In this document: piece by piece, positions 7,080 to 14,550 of the stretch
Layout: the number at the start of each line of letters is the position of its first letter
Numbering within the stretch: position 1 is the first letter of the stretch
DNA from: JBPRGG01 sp051418075
GTDB taxonomy: Bacteria > Bacteroidota > Bacteroidia > Cytophagales > Cyclobacteriaceae
NCBI GenBank assembly: GCA_051418075.1
Contig: JBPRGG010000135.1
Coordinates: 1-18,063 of the forward strand
Direction of reading: 5' to 3'
Length of the DNA: 18,063 nt
The notes under the pieces: generated by a model
Databases searched by the model: none
What the model was told of the DNA's origin: nothing
Seen by the model: the letters and a program-made list of their open reading frames with translations, nothing else
Program-made: the position numbers and the translations under genes

Positions 7080-8261
7080 ATGACATCGCTTTGGCAGTGG
7101 ATTTTCTGGAGTAGCTTATTTTTGATCGTTTACACTTACATTGGTTATGGTTTTGTGCTTTTACTGCTGGTAAAACTCAAAAGATGGCTTAAAAAGACCA
7201 AGTACCATCATTTTTTCAGCCAGGATGAACTACCTCCGGTTACATTAATCGTTGCAGCCTATAATGAAGTGGATTTCATTGAAGAAAAAATTAAAAACAC
7301 GCTGGAACTGGAATATCCTGATCATAAATTGCAATTTATATTTGTAACGGATGGCTCTGATGATGGCACCCCGGATCTCGTGGAAAAATTTCCCCAGATA
7401 AAATTATGCCATCAGCCTCAGCGACAGGGAAAAATTGCCGCTGTGGATCGTGTCATGCCTCAGGTAAAAACCCCGATTGTGGTTTTTACCGATGCCAATA
7501 CCTTTCTAAATGCTGATGCCATTATAAAACTGGTCAGGCATTACAAAAATCCGGATGTTGGGGCAGTGGCCGGTGAAAAAAGGGTGATGATCCAGGATAA
7601 AGACCAAGCCAGTGGTGCCGGAGAAGGGTTTTACTGGAAATACGAATCAACCTTAAAAAAATGGGATTCGGAATTGCATTCAGTGGTGGGCGCTGCCGGA
7701 GAACTGTTCTCCATCCGTACCGCACTTTTCCAAAAAATTCCTTCCGATACCTTAATCGAAGATTTTTACCTTACCTTATCCATTGCCGGCAAAGGCTATA
7801 AGGTCAGGTACGAACCAGATGCCTGTGCATCCGAAGGACCTTCAGCTTCTGTCAAAGAAGAACTAAAGCGAAAAATCAGAATTGCTACAGGGGGAATCCA
7901 GGCGATTATACGTTTAAAAAAACTGCTTAACCCTTTTAAATACGGTATCTTATCCTTCCAGTATATCTCTCATCGGGTGTTAAGATGGACCATTGCACCT
8001 GTTGCACTGATTCTGGTTTTGATATCCAACATTATTTTAGCCGGGAAGGGGTTCATTTTTTATCAGGTTCTACTTGCTTTACAAGCTACTTTTTACCTGT
8101 TTGCCTTTTTTGGCGGCCGTTTGGCTTCTACAAAAGTTAAAATTAAAATACTCTTTATACCCTATTACTTCTTCATCATGAATTATGCCGTTTACCGGGG
8201 ATTCTGGCGTTATTTTAAAGGTAATCAATCAGTTTTATGGGAAAGAGCCAAAAGAAGCTAA
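7080..8261 (+). CDS. Membrane GT2-family glycosyltransferase
   Basis: This 393-residue protein is a family 2 glycosyltransferase of the processive, PgaC / cellulose-synthase-like shape. There is an N-terminal transmembrane segment (about residues 8-31), a cytoplasmic GT-A domain (about 52-270) and two or three C-terminal transmembrane segments (about 302-368). Key motifs are VTLIVAAYNE, TDGSDDGT with Asp91, the metal-binding TDANT with Asp138, the acceptor-side GAAGELF and the catalytic-base region IEDFYL with Glu227-Asp228. Where processive enzymes have QxxRW there is RKIRIATGGIQ, so the canonical motif is not complete; this may mean a non-processive or divergent enzyme. The likely role is transfer of a sugar for an exopolysaccharide, lipid or envelope glycan from the inner face of the membrane. 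No polysaccharide cluster surrounds it. Confidence 0.88.
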   Translation: MTSLWQWIFWSSLFLIVYTYIGYGFVLLLLVKLKRWLKKTKYHHFFSQDELPPVTLIVAAYNEVDFIEEKIKNTLELEYPDHKLQFIFVTDGSDDGTPDLVEKFPQIKLCHQPQRQGKIAAVDRVMPQVKTPIVVFTDANTFLNADAIIKLVRHYKNPDVGAVAGEKRVMIQDKDQASGAGEGFYWKYESTLKKWDSELHSVVGAAGELFSIRTALFQKIPSDTLIEDFYLTLSIAGKGYKVRYEPDACASEGPSASVKEELKRKIRIATGGIQAIIRLKKLLNPFKYGILSFQYISHRVLRWTIAPVALILVLISNIILAGKGFIFYQVLLALQATFYLFAFFGGRLASTKVKIKILFIPYYFFIMNYAVYRGFWRYFKGNQSVLWERAKRS

Positions 8262-8365
8262 GGCATACTTCCTCCTTGGTTAAATTGTTGCTAATATTAC
8301 AGTTATATTAATTGAATGAATTTTTTGTCAACTTAAATTTTTTTCGTAGTCATCCTGAAATTTTT

Positions 8366-9184
8366 ATGAAAAAACGACTAATAAAAGCTGCCTCTGAACT
8401 ATTTCCTGATCAGTTTGCCCATCTGGCTTTTCGGCAAATTACCAATCCACAGGTAAAAAAGTTAAGGCCGCATGAACTGGAAGTTTTACAACAGGCCACC
8501 CAGGGCACAATTACCTACAAAGGATACCAAATCAAAACCTATGTGTGGAATGTAAAAGGCACTGATGAAATACTGCTGATCCATGGCTGGGAAGGCCAGG
8601 CAGGTAATTTTGCCGATATCATTCTGCATTTAATACATCAGGATTTCAAAATCTATGCTTTTGACGGACCTTCCCATGGCTTTAGCAGCAAAGGTCCCAC
8701 AAGTTTATTTGAATTCACCATTATGGCAGGTACCATGATGGAGGAATTCAGTGTAAATAAACTCATCAGCCATTCCTTTGGCAGTGTGCCAGTCACCTAT
8801 TCGCTTATGACCAATCCCGATTTGCGATTGGAAAAATATGTTCTGCTCACCACACCAGACAAATTTACAGAACGGATTGATCAGGTTTCTTCCCAGATTG
8901 GTTTTTCTGAAAGCACCAAAAACAAGCTGATTCAATTGATAGAATCGGAGACCAAAATGAACATAAGCCAAATGAATGTGAGTGAATTTGTAAAAAATAT
9001 CCAGGTGGATCAGGCACTGATCATGCATGATGTCAATGACAAGGTCATTCCCATCAGTCAGGCCAAAAATGTGCATCTGCATTGGGCCCAATCCGTGTTC
9101 CAGGAAATAACCGGCACCGGCCATTTCCGCATTTTACGGGATGAAAAAGTAATTAAACAAATATTAAGGTTCCTTAATGAATGA
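8366..9184 (+). CDS. Alpha/beta hydrolase
   Basis: From the ATG at 8366 the product has 272 residues and no signal peptide. It shows the alpha/beta hydrolase fold: the oxyanion-hole stretch ILLIHGWEGQAGNF, the sequence YAFDGPSHGFSS, the nucleophile elbow SHSFGS with Ser137, an acid in HDVNDKVIP (Asp225) and the catalytic His253 in GTGHFRIL. Substrate is unknown; the group contains esterases, lipases and other acyl hydrolases. An in-frame TTG at 8312 would add 18 residues (NEFFVNLNFFRSHPEIF), but the form MKKRLIKAASELFP fits the start of related Bacteroidota hydrolases better, so I prefer 8366. It follows the glycosyltransferase on the same strand after about 100 bases and may be cotranscribed. 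A palindrome follows its stop directly. Confidence 0.87.
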   Translation: MKKRLIKAASELFPDQFAHLAFRQITNPQVKKLRPHELEVLQQATQGTITYKGYQIKTYVWNVKGTDEILLIHGWEGQAGNFADIILHLIHQDFKIYAFDGPSHGFSSKGPTSLFEFTIMAGTMMEEFSVNKLISHSFGSVPVTYSLMTNPDLRLEKYVLLTTPDKFTERIDQVSSQIGFSESTKNKLIQLIESETKMNISQMNVSEFVKNIQVDQALIMHDVNDKVIPISQAKNVHLHWAQSVFQEITGTGHFRILRDEKVIKQILRFLNE

Positions 9185-9210
9185 AGCATTTAAATGCTTA
9201 ATCAAGTTTT
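9184..9210 (+). terminator. Palindrome after the hydrolase, possible terminator
   Basis: AAGCATTTAAATGCTT (9184-9199) is a perfect 16-base palindrome that begins at the last base of the stop codon. A run of five T follows at 9206-9210. It could terminate the hydrolase transcript, although the stem is AT-rich and the T-run is not directly adjacent. It could also be a protein-binding site. Confidence 0.4.
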
Positions 9211-9485
9211 TCTTTAGGAAAGCGCAAATTTTGCCTGATTTTCTTTACTGGTTGATGACCGCTGTCTTCAGCGGAACCTTAAGGCAAGGGAATCTGTTAT
9301 TAAAAATCAAAATTTATTCCAAACCCACCTGTTCCATCTCCCTGTTTATGTCATCTTTGTAATTTTAAATTTTAATTTTACTATTTATTAGTCATTTTAC
9401 TTGCTATATTGCCAAATTTGCATTATATTTATTTTCACTTATTATATTTTTTTCATTTGGTTCAACCTTTAACCTACGATAGACT
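9185..9485. other. Intergenic region with a bulged hairpin
   Basis: Apart from the palindrome just after the hydrolase stop, this stretch holds a GC-rich stem-loop: CCGCTG (9259-9264), loop TCTT, CAGCGG (9269-9274). It can extend to GGTT (9250-9253) with AACC (9275-9278) across a one-sided five-base bulge. No T-run follows. From about 9360 the sequence is very AT-rich and holds the candidate promoter of the CBS gene. No coding region is supported. Confidence 0.4.
9401..9431 (+). promoter_or_regulatory. Candidate promoter of the CBS-domain gene
   Basis: TTG (9401-9403), a 20-base spacer and TATATTTA (9424-9431) fit the Bacteroidota promoter pattern except for the final A in place of G. The transcript would have a leader of about 45-50 bases. 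Confidence 0.45.
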
Positions 9486-9962
9486 ATGAATTTTAGACCT
9501 AACTTTACCATGACTAAGGATGAAAATGGACAACCCATTGCAGAAAAAGAAAAGAAGTATGAGTCTGTGATCAATTATATGGCCAAGGATCTGATTACTT
9601 TTAAACCTGATCAGGATATCAATGAGGTAATCAATACTATGATTGAAAACGAAATTTCCGGTGCTCCCGTGTTGGATGAAAAAGGCAACCTGATCGGCAT
9701 GATCACAGAAAAAGATTGCTTACGGGTAATTGTGGATGTGGCTTATCATAACCAAATGCTTTCAAATAGCAAAGTGGCAGATTATATGTCCACAGAACTA
9801 AAAACAGTTTCAGCAGAAAGTGATGTTTTGGATGTAGCCGATGCCTTCCTAAAAACTATGGTTAGACGATTTCCAGTAGTGGATAAGGGTAAATTGATCG
9901 GACAAGTAAGCCGCAGAGACATATTAAAAGCAGCTAAAAAAATTGAATCTACCACCTGGTAA
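9486..9962 (+). CDS. Tandem CBS-domain protein
   Basis: The product has 158 residues and is almost entirely two CBS motifs, a Bateman module. CBS1 spans about residues 28-80 (INYMAKDLITFKPDQ..., NEISGAPVLDEKGNLIGMITEKDCLR). CBS2 spans about 92-150 (VADYMSTELKTVSAESD, RRFPVVDKGKLIGQVSRRDILKAA). Such modules bind adenosine nucleotides or S-adenosylmethionine and act as sensors of cell energy state, often controlling partner proteins. The first 27 residues are polar and form no other domain. There is no attached effector domain, so it would act on a partner in trans. It is a monocistronic cytoplasmic gene with its own promoter-like site and a strong terminator. Ligand and partner cannot be told from sequence. 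Confidence 0.92.
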   Translation: MNFRPNFTMTKDENGQPIAEKEKKYESVINYMAKDLITFKPDQDINEVINTMIENEISGAPVLDEKGNLIGMITEKDCLRVIVDVAYHNQMLSNSKVADYMSTELKTVSAESDVLDVADAFLKTMVRRFPVVDKGKLIGQVSRRDILKAAKKIESTTW

Positions 9963-9970
9963 TTCTAATT

Positions 9971-10013
9971 GAGATACCTGAAAAAAAATCCCTCCCATCA
10001 GGTATCTCTTTTT
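9971..10013 (+). terminator. Intrinsic terminator of the CBS gene
   Basis: GAGATACCTGA (9971-9981) and TCAGGTATCTC (9998-10008) form a perfect 11-base stem around an A-rich loop, followed directly by five T. It begins 8 bases after the CBS stop codon and is the clearest terminator in the window. Confidence 0.9.
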
Positions 10014-10319
10014 ACTTCATAACTCTTCTTCAATAACATTATTTCTTAACCGACGACCGCCGATAAATTTGTCTGAACTATGATCAAGACTACATGATGA
10101 CTTTGATTATTAGAAATCTAATGCAACGCTGGTAGGGTGCCAGGCTAAGACGGCCCCAAGCCTAAGGGCTGCGGCAGGTACGGGTATTTTTTTTTGTTTT
10201 GATTTATTTGGATACTTTTTATATCAACAACAATAAGTATCGCTGGTACGACCAGGATAAAAGATCGGGTAAGGCAGTATGTACCCGCAGACAGCAAATA
10301 AACCTTTCATCATTTCCTG
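10014..10319. repeat. Intergenic structured element between convergent genes
   Basis: This stretch codes for nothing convincing. At about 10127-10186 there is a GC-rich segment with a small hairpin (AGCC, TAAG, GGCT, with flanking GCC/GGC) ending in a run of nine T (10187-10195). Then comes an inverted repeat, GATACTT (10211-10217) and AAGTATC (10235-10241), spaced by 17 bases. The word CGCTGGTA occurs twice, near 10128 and at 10241. The mix of GC-rich block, T-run and inverted repeat suggests a dispersed intergenic repeat or a structured RNA. It lies between the CBS terminator and the histidine kinase stop, so it could also help end the kinase transcript, but no T-run lies on that strand. 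Confidence 0.35.
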
Positions 10320-11804
10320 TCAGGGAAGAGATACTTTCTCTTTATGCAAGGGTAATTGGAAATAAAATGTAGTGAATTGCTTGATCTTACTATTCACAGC
10401 AATAAAAGAATTATGCAATTCCAGGATATTTTTGACAATAGCCAACCCCAAACCGGTTCCCGAATTCTGATCCAGAGAATCACTGGTTTTATAATACCGA
10501 TCAAAAATATGGGGTAATTCATTTTCAGGGATTCCTACCCCGGTATTGGTGATACTGATCTGTAGCTGACTGGCTTTTTCTTCCAGATGAATCCGGATCT
10601 TTTCATTTTCAGGAGTATATTTAATGGCATTTTCCAGCAGGTTTTGGATCACTCTTTCCATCATGGCCAGGTCGGCAAATACGATAAAGTTTTGATTTTC
10701 CAGGTCTGCTTCAATCTGAATGTTTTTCTGACGGGCATTTAACTGGTATTTTACTGATATATCCTGCAGTAATTCGGAAATGGAAAATGGTTCCTTATTA
10801 GGCTGAACCTGCTTGGCCTCCAATTTAGACAATTCAAATAATTCTGCCACCAGGTGTTTTAGCTTAGTGGTATTATTCAAAACGATATTCATATACTTTT
10901 GCCGCTCCTGATCAGTCAGGGTTTGATCTTTCAGCATCAGGGTTTCCAGATAACCATGGATCAGGGATAAAGGATTTCTTAAATCATGTGAAACATTGGC
11001 AATCAATTCCTTGCGCAGGGTATCAACTTTTTTCAATTCTTCAATATTGGTCAGAATGGTATCGGCCATATGATTAAACGTATGTGAAAGATGAGCCAGT
11101 TCGTCATTTGATTTGATCGGGATTCGGGCCTTCAGATCCCCGTTTTCAAATCTTTTGAAAATACTGATAATTTTTCTCAGGTTTCTGGTCAGGAACCAGA
11201 CCAATAATAACCCTATAATAAAAGCAGCTACAAGAGTCACAATGAATGAATTGACCCCTACTCTTAATATGTAGCTGTCCCACAAGGCCGCTGTTACATT
11301 ATCATGCTCCTCACTGGCCAGTATCATATAAACATATCCCAACAATTCGCCCTCTTCTTTTACTTCAGAGGCAGAAAAAATCTTCTTCCGACCCGGGTTT
11401 TTGGGATCGTCTCCTTTAATGAACAACTCTCCCTCAGCCGCCAGGAACAGATGGATCGGTACCATATCTACATAACTCAATTTGACCTTTTTTTTCAGCA
11501 CTACATAAGACAGGATCTCACCATCAGGATCCAGCAAATAGATTTCCAGGTTGGGGTTTACCGCCATCATGGAATGCATTAACTGGCCCAGGGCCTCTTC
11601 ATTGACTTCTCCATCCACAAATGGATTTACTTCTTCCAGCATTTGAGCTGCTACAGCTGAATTAAGTTGCTGAGTAGTTTCCTGGTAGTATCGATTGGCA
11701 GAGCCTACAGCAATAATAATATAAGCCAGGGCCAGGAAAATTAATATACCCAGAAAAACCAACGAGATCCGCCAAAACAGGCTGTTCTTGATTCTATTAA
11801 TCAT
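10320..11804 (-). CDS. Sensor histidine kinase (HAMP-HisKA-HATPase)
   Basis: This 494-residue inner-membrane kinase is the partner of the response regulator encoded 12 bases upstream. The order is: transmembrane 1 (about 12-34), a periplasmic sensor region of about 145 residues (35-180), transmembrane 2 (about 183-206), HAMP (about 207-258), HisKA with the H-box NVSHDLRNPLS (phospho-acceptor His273), and HATPase_c with the N-box ENAIKY (Asn392), NTGVGIP (418-425 region), DRYYKTSD and GTGLGLAIVKN. The G1-type box has Asn420 where Asp is usual (DxGxGI), a change found in some active kinases. The periplasmic part has no cysteine or metal motif that reveals the signal; YLLDPDGEILSY looks PAS/Cache-like. 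Its start at 11804 fits the membrane anchor. Confidence 0.95.
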   Translation of the reverse strand: MINRIKNSLFWRISLVFLGILIFLALAYIIIAVGSANRYYQETTQQLNSAVAAQMLEEVNPFVDGEVNEEALGQLMHSMMAVNPNLEIYLLDPDGEILSYVVLKKKVKLSYVDMVPIHLFLAAEGELFIKGDDPKNPGRKKIFSASEVKEEGELLGYVYMILASEEHDNVTAALWDSYILRVGVNSFIVTLVAAFIIGLLLVWFLTRNLRKIISIFKRFENGDLKARIPIKSNDELAHLSHTFNHMADTILTNIEELKKVDTLRKELIANVSHDLRNPLSLIHGYLETLMLKDQTLTDQERQKYMNIVLNNTTKLKHLVAELFELSKLEAKQVQPNKEPFSISELLQDISVKYQLNARQKNIQIEADLENQNFIVFADLAMMERVIQNLLENAIKYTPENEKIRIHLEEKASQLQISITNTGVGIPENELPHIFDRYYKTSDSLDQNSGTGLGLAIVKNILELHNSFIAVNSKIKQFTTFYFQLPLHKEKVSLP

Positions 11805-11816
11805 GTATTATATAGT

Positions 11817-12524
11817 TCAGATTTCATCATTAAACCGGTAACCAATACCCCAGGTGGTTAAAATATAGCGGGGTTGATTCACATCAGCTTCAATTTTGGT
11901 TCTTAATCGATTGATATGGGAATTGACTGTATGTTCATATCCCCGGAATTCCAGCCCCCAAATCATATTGAGTAATTGTTCCCGACTGTAACTTCTGCCC
12001 GGATGAGAAGCCATTAACCAAAGCAAGTCAAATTCTTTGGGAGTCAGGTTAAGTGTATTATCCTTCAATGTCACCTTTCTCTTATCTCCGTCTATAGCCA
12101 ATTGATCTACCTGGATCACCTTGCCCGGCTCAGGTGCCAGGTTCTCCCTGATCATATGTACCCTTCTCAGGATGGCTTTGACCCTGGAAACAAATTCCCT
12201 GATACTGAATGGTTTGGTCAGGTAATCATCTGCTCCGGTTTCCAGTCCCAGTACCTTGTCGATCTCCTCAGATTTAGCTGTCAGCATCAGTATGGGGGTA
12301 TAATCTTGCTGGGCCCGTAACTGACGACATACTTCTATACCATCCATGTAGGGCAGCATCACATCCAGGATAATCAAATCAAACTGCTCGTCTGTGGCTT
12401 TTTTCAAACCATCCAACCCATTGAAAGCTTTATCTACTTTGCAATCCAGATCCTTTAAATGGATTTTCAGCAATTCGACGATCTCTTTATCATCTTCTAT
12501 GACTAATACGCTTTTCATAGGCAA
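11817..12524 (-). CDS. OmpR-family response regulator
   Basis: The 235-residue product has an N-terminal receiver domain (about 4-118) and a C-terminal winged-helix DNA-binding domain (about 136-232). Receiver residues are in place: Asp11-Asp12 of the acidic pocket, phosphorylated Asp54 in LDVMLP, Thr82 and Lys104 in TKPF. The effector domain shows LTPKEFDLLWLMASHPGRSYSREQLL and the recognition region HTVNSHINRLRTKIE, followed by the wing at YILTTWGIGYRF. A second ATG two codons downstream (12518) is an equally possible start. It is the first gene of a two-gene operon with the histidine kinase. The promoter region carries an 11-base tandem repeat that may be its own binding site. The regulon is unknown; the small membrane protein gene on the other side of the promoter region is a natural candidate. 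Confidence 0.95.
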   Translation of the reverse strand: MPMKSVLVIEDDKEIVELLKIHLKDLDCKVDKAFNGLDGLKKATDEQFDLIILDVMLPYMDGIEVCRQLRAQQDYTPILMLTAKSEEIDKVLGLETGADDYLTKPFSIREFVSRVKAILRRVHMIRENLAPEPGKVIQVDQLAIDGDKRKVTLKDNTLNLTPKEFDLLWLMASHPGRSYSREQLLNMIWGLEFRGYEHTVNSHINRLRTKIEADVNQPRYILTTWGIGYRFNDEI

Positions 12525-12553
12525 TACCGGAAAATAAAGGTAAAGCTAAACAG

Positions 12554-12574
12554 AAAGTATCACAAAAGTATCAC
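12554..12574 (-). promoter_or_regulatory. Tandem 11-bp repeat over the -7 box of the two-component operon
   Basis: AAAGTATCAC occurs at 12554-12563 and again at 12565-12574, one helical turn apart. On the minus strand the junction forms TACTTTTG (12563-12570), an exact Bacteroidota -7 element, about 40 bases before the response regulator start. OmpR-type regulators commonly bind direct repeats with 10-11 base periodicity, so this is a good candidate operator for autoregulation. Because it overlaps the -7 box, binding there might repress. No clear TTG -33 partner is seen. Confidence 0.5.
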
Positions 12575-12670
12575 TTTTTATACGAAAACACTATTTATAG
12601 GGGAGCAGGCCATATATCTTCCGGATTTACCATTTATCCCAAAATCTAATCTTTTTTTAAATTCATTGCG

Positions 12671-12678
12671 TATATTTG
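12671..12678 (+). promoter_or_regulatory. Candidate -7 element near the small membrane protein
   Basis: TATATTTG is an exact match to TAnnTTTG. It ends only three bases before the ATG at 12682. If used as a promoter, transcription would begin at or after that ATG, so the mRNA would be leaderless or the start would be the in-frame ATG at 12694. No clear TTG is found at -33. Confidence 0.25.
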
Positions 12679-12681
12679 AAT

Positions 12682-12888
12682 ATGAGATTTTTCATGTCAG
12701 TTATATTATGGTTTATCCTTTTTGCTATCAGTTGGCCCCTGGCCCTGATCCTTTTAATAGCTTACCCGATTATCTGGCTGTTGCTTTTACCCTTCAGACT
12801 GATCGGAATCACGGTTGGCTCACTGTTTAAACTTATTGAGGCTTTGCTTATGTTGCCTTTCCGTATGGTCAGGGGAAGCAAGGCTTAA
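12682..12888 (+). CDS. Small membrane protein, unknown function
   Basis: From the ATG at 12682 the product has 68 residues and is strongly hydrophobic. Two hydrophobic stretches (about residues 3-20 and 21-40) are followed by an amphipathic C-terminal half. A similar phrase occurs twice, LLLPFRLIG (about 35-43) and MLPFRMVRG (about 57-65), which gives the protein an internal quasi-repeat with positive residues after each PF. I do not recognise a named family. It is encoded divergently from the response regulator, with about 157 bases between, which may mean shared control. Alternative starts are the in-frame TTG at 12676 and ATG at 12694. The composition is that of a genuine membrane protein rather than a chance frame. 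Confidence 0.6.
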   Translation: MRFFMSVILWFILFAISWPLALILLIAYPIIWLLLLPFRLIGITVGSLFKLIEALLMLPFRMVRGSKA

Positions 12889-13229
12889 TTTAATGTATTT
12901 TAAAGTATAAATCAGCACATAAATAGAGTGCCCTCAAACTGACCATTTTATAAGATAGCTACCCATGCTCATCTTGTAATTCTTCAAAAAGCTTAATTAA
13001 ATTAATTTGATCGAAAGAATCTATCTGATGATGTAGAGGCCAATTAGGATCATGCAGTTTCGATTTGACTGACCTTTATGATCTTTTATAAATATTTGGG
13101 TCGTGGTGGAGTCTGGTAAATTGATAAACAGCCTAAGCCAAAAAGATTCGCCCTGGTAATTTTCTGAGCTGGAATTAGTTTAAAATCAATTAAAGGCGAA
13201 AAGCATCTTGGAATATAAAAATGTGGCTG
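12889..13229. other. 341-base intergenic region, no feature seen
   Basis: The stretch is AT-rich, with stop codons in all frames at short intervals. I see no hairpin with a T-run, tRNA-like fold or promoter of note. It separates the small membrane protein from the convergent monooxygenase gene. Confidence 0.4.
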
Positions 13230-13574
13230 TTATATCCCGTCTGAAAAATGATAAACCTTTATGTCTAAACCTCTGGTGGCTTTAAGTAAGGCTTCCGAAG
13301 GTTTACCAAATATTTCGGCAGAAAACGAAGCTATTTCCATCATTTTACTTAATTGCTCACCTACGTGTCCCAAATGTTCCAATAAAGATTCCGAATCCTG
13401 GTAAGATTCCAGAATAATACATTCCTGTTGATGCTCATCATAATACCAATCGTACTCCAACGTTCCCTGATCTTTATCTTCCACTTCTTTAATACATTCG
13501 CTTTCCAAAATTTTAAATTCATCAAATTTTCCCGATTGTAACTTAAACCTGGCAATGACTTTCAGACTTTCCAT
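13230..13574 (-). CDS. Antibiotic-biosynthesis-monooxygenase (ABM) fold protein
   Basis: This 114-residue cytoplasmic protein fits the ABM dimeric ferredoxin-like fold, as in YgiN-type quinol monooxygenases. The pattern is MESLKVIARFKLQSGKFDEF at the N-terminus, then the central strand GTLEYDWYYDEHQQECIILESYQDSESLLEHLGH, with the usual aromatic and acidic residues before the helix that carries the His. The C-terminal part (ASFSAEIFGKPSEALLKA) replaces the usual last strand, and the protein is about 10-15 residues longer than the minimal domain. Substrate and activity cannot be told; many members lack a known reaction. It is alone on the minus strand, with a long non-coding region upstream. 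The ATG at 13574 has no Shine-Dalgarno site. Confidence 0.8.
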   Translation of the reverse strand: MESLKVIARFKLQSGKFDEFKILESECIKEVEDKDQGTLEYDWYYDEHQQECIILESYQDSESLLEHLGHVGEQLSKMMEIASFSAEIFGKPSEALLKATRGLDIKVYHFSDGI

Positions 13575-14550
13575 AGAATTTTTTGATGTTAATTCCTGTA
13601 ATTATTAATTTCTAAAACTAAGCGATTTCATTTTTGTCGTCTAAACATATTAATTTCAGATTAATATTGCAAATACTTCAAATTTTATCTGGATTGATTA
13701 TTCTATAGTATGTTTTACCCTTGTTCGGTTTAGAAATCAATAAAATCATTTGTTTGGCAACAGTTTCAACATAACGGTAATTTGGCCAAGCAAAATTGAA
13801 GCATTCCTGAAGACCTGGGAAACATCATAATGAATAATGCCTGATAGGCGCTGCAATTATAGATAATCTTTTGGGATATCCGGAACCAAAGAAGAATAGC
13901 ATATCTTTTTCTTTAGTGGCTTAAAAAACCTCAACCGAATTCATATTGATTAAATATATCCATTTTATTTTATATAATTATTCGAACTAAATTTATAATG
14001 TAAAGATCAGAGGCTTAGCCAGCAACTTTGGAAGATAAATGCTTATGTTGACCTGTAGCGGTTTTATATTTTTTTATTTTAGTCAGGTAAGTTCATGTTT
14101 GAACAAGTATACTTTTTTTTATGATGGTAGTTTTTGTTGGTTCATCTTACAATATTAGTAACAAAAAAATAATTAATATTAAACCATTGAACAACATGTC
14201 CATCAGGCTGAATGTAGATTTTGTTTTGAATTATTCTTCTGATTTTGGAATTTACTTTTCAGGTTGGGTTAGTGCGCAAAATACATTCAAAACAGGCATT
14301 TATTAAATTGAGGCTAACATTTGATAGTCATAATTAATTTATTGAAAGAAAACTTTCCTAAAATTTTTATAAAATAAATTAGCATTAGCCAATTCCTGAT
14401 CTTAACATATCAAATTTTTATTTTTTTCTAAAGTGAATGGCTTTTTATTGACAATATTTTATAAGTACTTTTTACACCTCCTTTCTTATTGAAGTTTTAT
14501 TCCGCCAAACCCATTTTTGTGAAATATTATTTTGCTAAATAAATTAATTC
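13575..14550. other. 976-base AT-rich intergenic region
   Basis: Almost 1 kb without a convincing gene separates the ABM gene from the giant secreted protein. The composition is strongly AT-rich. A minor hairpin is GCCT-GAT-AGGC (13839-13849). One frame of 61 codons (14121-14306) exists, but its composition is simply that of AT-rich DNA and it matches nothing known to me. The region must contain the promoters of both flanking genes and may hold a regulatory RNA or a long 5' leader for the giant gene. I see no repeat, tRNA or terminator that I would defend. Confidence 0.45.

Noticed and set aside
8312..8365. TTG start for the alpha/beta hydrolase
   Set aside because: The ATG at 8366 gives the N-terminus expected for related hydrolases; the extension looks like leader sequence.
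9177..9362. 61-codon frame after the hydrolase
   Set aside because: Overlaps the hydrolase end, the palindrome and the hairpin, and has no protein-like composition or start signal.
10127..10200. tRNA or tmRNA in the GC-rich block
   Set aside because: No acceptor stem, T arm or tag-like reading frame can be drawn.
13361..13555. 64-codon minus-strand frame
   Set aside because: Shadow frame inside the ABM-fold gene.
14121..14306. 61-codon frame in the long AT-rich gap
   Set aside because: Composition typical of chance frames in AT-rich DNA, with no recognisable motif or start signal.
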